Shown: positions 6,736-8,059 of the stretch, piece by piece
Layout: the number at the start of each line of letters is the position of its first letter
Position numbering within the stretch: the stretch's first letter is position 1
Source: Planctomycetota bacterium
GTDB lineage: Bacteria; Planctomycetota; Planctomycetia; Pirellulales; UBA7805
NCBI GenBank assembly: GCA_030605285.1
Contig: JAUWIQ010000074.1
Span: forward strand, 1 to 8,059
Reading direction: 5' to 3'
DNA length: 8,059 bases
The notes under the pieces: model-generated
What the model saw: the letters and a program-made list of their open reading frames with translations, nothing else
What the model was told of the DNA's origin: nothing
Database searches by the model: none
Position numbers and translations under genes: made by a program

Positions 6736-7298
6736 ATGAACGAAACAGAAAAACCTTCGGAAAACGAATGCTGCCAGACCGATCGTCGCGGTTGGTTCGA
6801 TTGGGTCGCCTGGATCCTGTTAGGTTCCGCTAGCGTGATCATGAGCATCCCGATCATCGGCTATCTGTTTGGCGCCATGATCTGGCGGCGTAAGGACCAG
6901 TGGGTCCCGATGGGTACGTGGAGGACTTCAAGCCCCACACGACCCGTCTAGTAACCGTCAAAAATCCCCTGCGAGGCCCCTGGGACGGAGTTACCGGCAA
7001 GATGGGTGTTTACGTTCGTCGCAAGGAGGGGGCTGCAAAAACTGATTTTCAGATCTTCTCGCTACACTGCACCCACCTGGGCTGTCCGGTGAGTTGGTTT
7101 GATGAACCGGGTCTCTTCATGTGTCCCTGCCACGGCAGCGTTTTTTACGAGGACGGTGCCTATGCGGCAGGCCCCGCACCCCGGGGACTTTACGAAATGA
7201 AACACAAAATCGAACAGGGCCAGTTGAAAGCCTTAATAGGTCATATCCCGACACTGCAGGATCCGGGTTCTGCGCATGTGAATCCACAGCAAGGTTGA
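6736..7298 (+). pseudogene. qcrA: Rieske iron-sulfur protein of a bc/b6f-type complex, frameshifted
   Basis: This is the high-potential [2Fe-2S] subunit that takes the first electron from quinol. The N-terminal part has a twin-Arg (Arg17-Arg18-Gly-Trp-Phe, Tat-like) followed by one helix at about 23-48. The C-terminal part holds both ligand boxes intact: CTHLGC and CPCHGS, at about 112-117 and 130-135 if the frame is repaired. The frame breaks after Gly-Thr (6918): the first part runs into a stop at 6951, whereas stepping back one base gives Val-Glu-Asp-Phe-Lys-Pro, which fits a Rieske protein, and then reads to 7298. Adding one G (ACG-GTG for ACGTG) restores 187 residues, a normal length. 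ATG 6736 is preferred (weak GGAA site); GTG 6721 is possible. The symbol is by analogy with menaquinol:cytochrome c reductase. Confidence 0.88.
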
Positions 7299-7324
7299 AC
7301 TTTTTAGGGAAACGGGAGAATCCA

Positions 7325-8059
7325 TTGTTCCGAGGTATCAAGCGAGCTGCGATGTGGTTTGAGCATCGTCTTGTCTTGCGCGAGACGCTGTGGCCGGTGA
7401 TTCGTCACCCGGTCCCGCGAGCCCTCCGCCGCAAGGTCGGCTGGATGTATGTCTTTGGAAGCACCGCGATGACCCTGTTGATCTTGCAGGTGGTCACCGG
7501 AATTGCGCTTTCGATGGTCTACGTTCCCTCGGCAGGTGAAGCCTTTGCAAGTTTAGAGTATCTGAATTATCAGGTGCCCCTGGGCTGGATGCTGCGAGCG
7601 ATTCACAACTGGTCAGCGACCATGATGATCGTGATTGTGGTGATCCACATGACCCAGGTCTTTCTGATGGGGGCCTACAAGTACCCCCGTGAGTTGACCT
7701 GGATGCTGGGCGTGATCTTGTTTTTCTGTACCATCGGCATGGCCTTTACCGGTCAGGTACTCCGCTGGGACGGCAACTCCTACTGGGGGTTGGGGGTGGG
7801 GGTGGCCATGATCGGACGCATCCCCTACATCGGCCCGGCATTGGTCGATCTGATGATGGGCGGACCGATGACGGGTGGCGAGACGCTGAGTCGATTTTTC
7901 GCCCTGCACGTCTACATCATTCCCGGCATCCTCTTCGGATCGCTGGCCGTCCACCTCTATCTGGTTGTGCAGCAGGGAATCTCCGAGCCCCCGGTTGAAG
8001 GCGAAGAGGTCGATCCGGAAACGTACGACGAAGAGTACGAAGAGTTGATCGGTGATGGG
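7325..8059 (+). CDS. qcrB: Cytochrome b of a b6f/menaquinol-reductase-like bc complex, C-terminus beyond window
   Basis: This is the quinol-oxidising membrane subunit, with 245 codons visible and no stop. After a basic, amphipathic N-terminus come four helices of the cytochrome b N-terminal domain. The haem ligand pairs are His94/His108 (13 residues between) and His195/His210 (14 between). The second spacing is characteristic of cytochrome b6 and the firmicute-type enzyme; mitochondrial-type cytochrome b has 13 in both. After the fourth helix comes an acidic segment (about 225-245, rich in Glu and Asp), probably a linker to the next helices or near the end of a b6-like protein; the window does not show which. 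The TTG start is supported by GGGAG 7 bases upstream; the next candidate, ATG 7352, lacks such a site. It follows the Rieske gene after 26 bases. Confidence 0.93.
   Translation, partial: MFRGIKRAAMWFEHRLVLRETLWPVIRHPVPRALRRKVGWMYVFGSTAMTLLILQVVTGIALSMVYVPSAGEAFASLEYLNYQVPLGWMLRAIHNWSATMMIVIVVIHMTQVFLMGAYKYPRELTWMLGVILFFCTIGMAFTGQVLRWDGNSYWGLGVGVAMIGRIPYIGPALVDLMMGGPMTGGETLSRFFALHVYIIPGILFGSLAVHLYLVVQQGISEPPVEGEEVDPETYDEEYEELIGDG

Noticed and set aside
7785..7805. G-rich run resembling a G-quadruplex
   Set aside because: It has only three runs of five G and a final pair, and is explained by codons for Trp-Gly-Leu-Gly-Val-Gly-Val in a conserved part of cytochrome b.

Overview
This window carries a bacterial aerobic respiratory gene run on the + strand (about 1624 to the right edge), with a small set of genes on the - strand to its left. 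Gene order, the caa3-type oxidase and several small secreted Cys-rich proteins suggest a Gram-negative, possibly planctomycete-like bacterium. That assignment is an impression from protein style and was not tested.

Left part, - strand (1-1254). A membrane protein truncated by the window edge (1-166) is followed by two Cys-rich exported proteins. The one at 382-705 is a metallothionein-like polypeptide with a signal peptide, 21 Cys and no aromatic or His residues in the mature part, followed by a clear rho-independent terminator (305-341). The one at 823-1254 is a different signal-peptide protein with Cys pairs. Between 1255 and the coxB start no gene is seen. That stretch ends in a perfect 11-bp inverted repeat overlapping a strong extended -10 promoter, which places the predicted transcript start at or next to the coxB ATG.

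Right part, + strand (1624-8059). Seven closely spaced genes: coxB (CuA subunit with a fused C-terminal cytochrome c domain), coxA (haem-copper catalytic subunit), coxC, a multi-pass membrane protein I do not recognise, a dihaem cytochrome c lipoprotein, a Rieske iron-sulfur protein, and cytochrome b running off the right edge. Together they describe a complete electron path: quinol is oxidised by cytochrome b and the Rieske protein, electrons pass to the dihaem cytochrome c, then to the cytochrome c domain of CoxB, CuA and the CoxA binuclear centre, where O2 is reduced. The haem-ligand spacing in cytochrome b (13 then 14 intervening residues) matches the b6f/menaquinol-reductase branch.

Two genes in the run, the unrecognised membrane protein (near 5627) and the Rieske gene (near 6918), are each broken by an apparent single-base loss, while the sequence on both sides still reads as good protein. 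Sequencing or assembly error is the simplest explanation, but true mutation cannot be excluded from sequence alone. The most unusual items are the exported metallothionein-like protein, the oxidase-linked unknown membrane protein, and the palindrome/leaderless promoter of the respiratory run.
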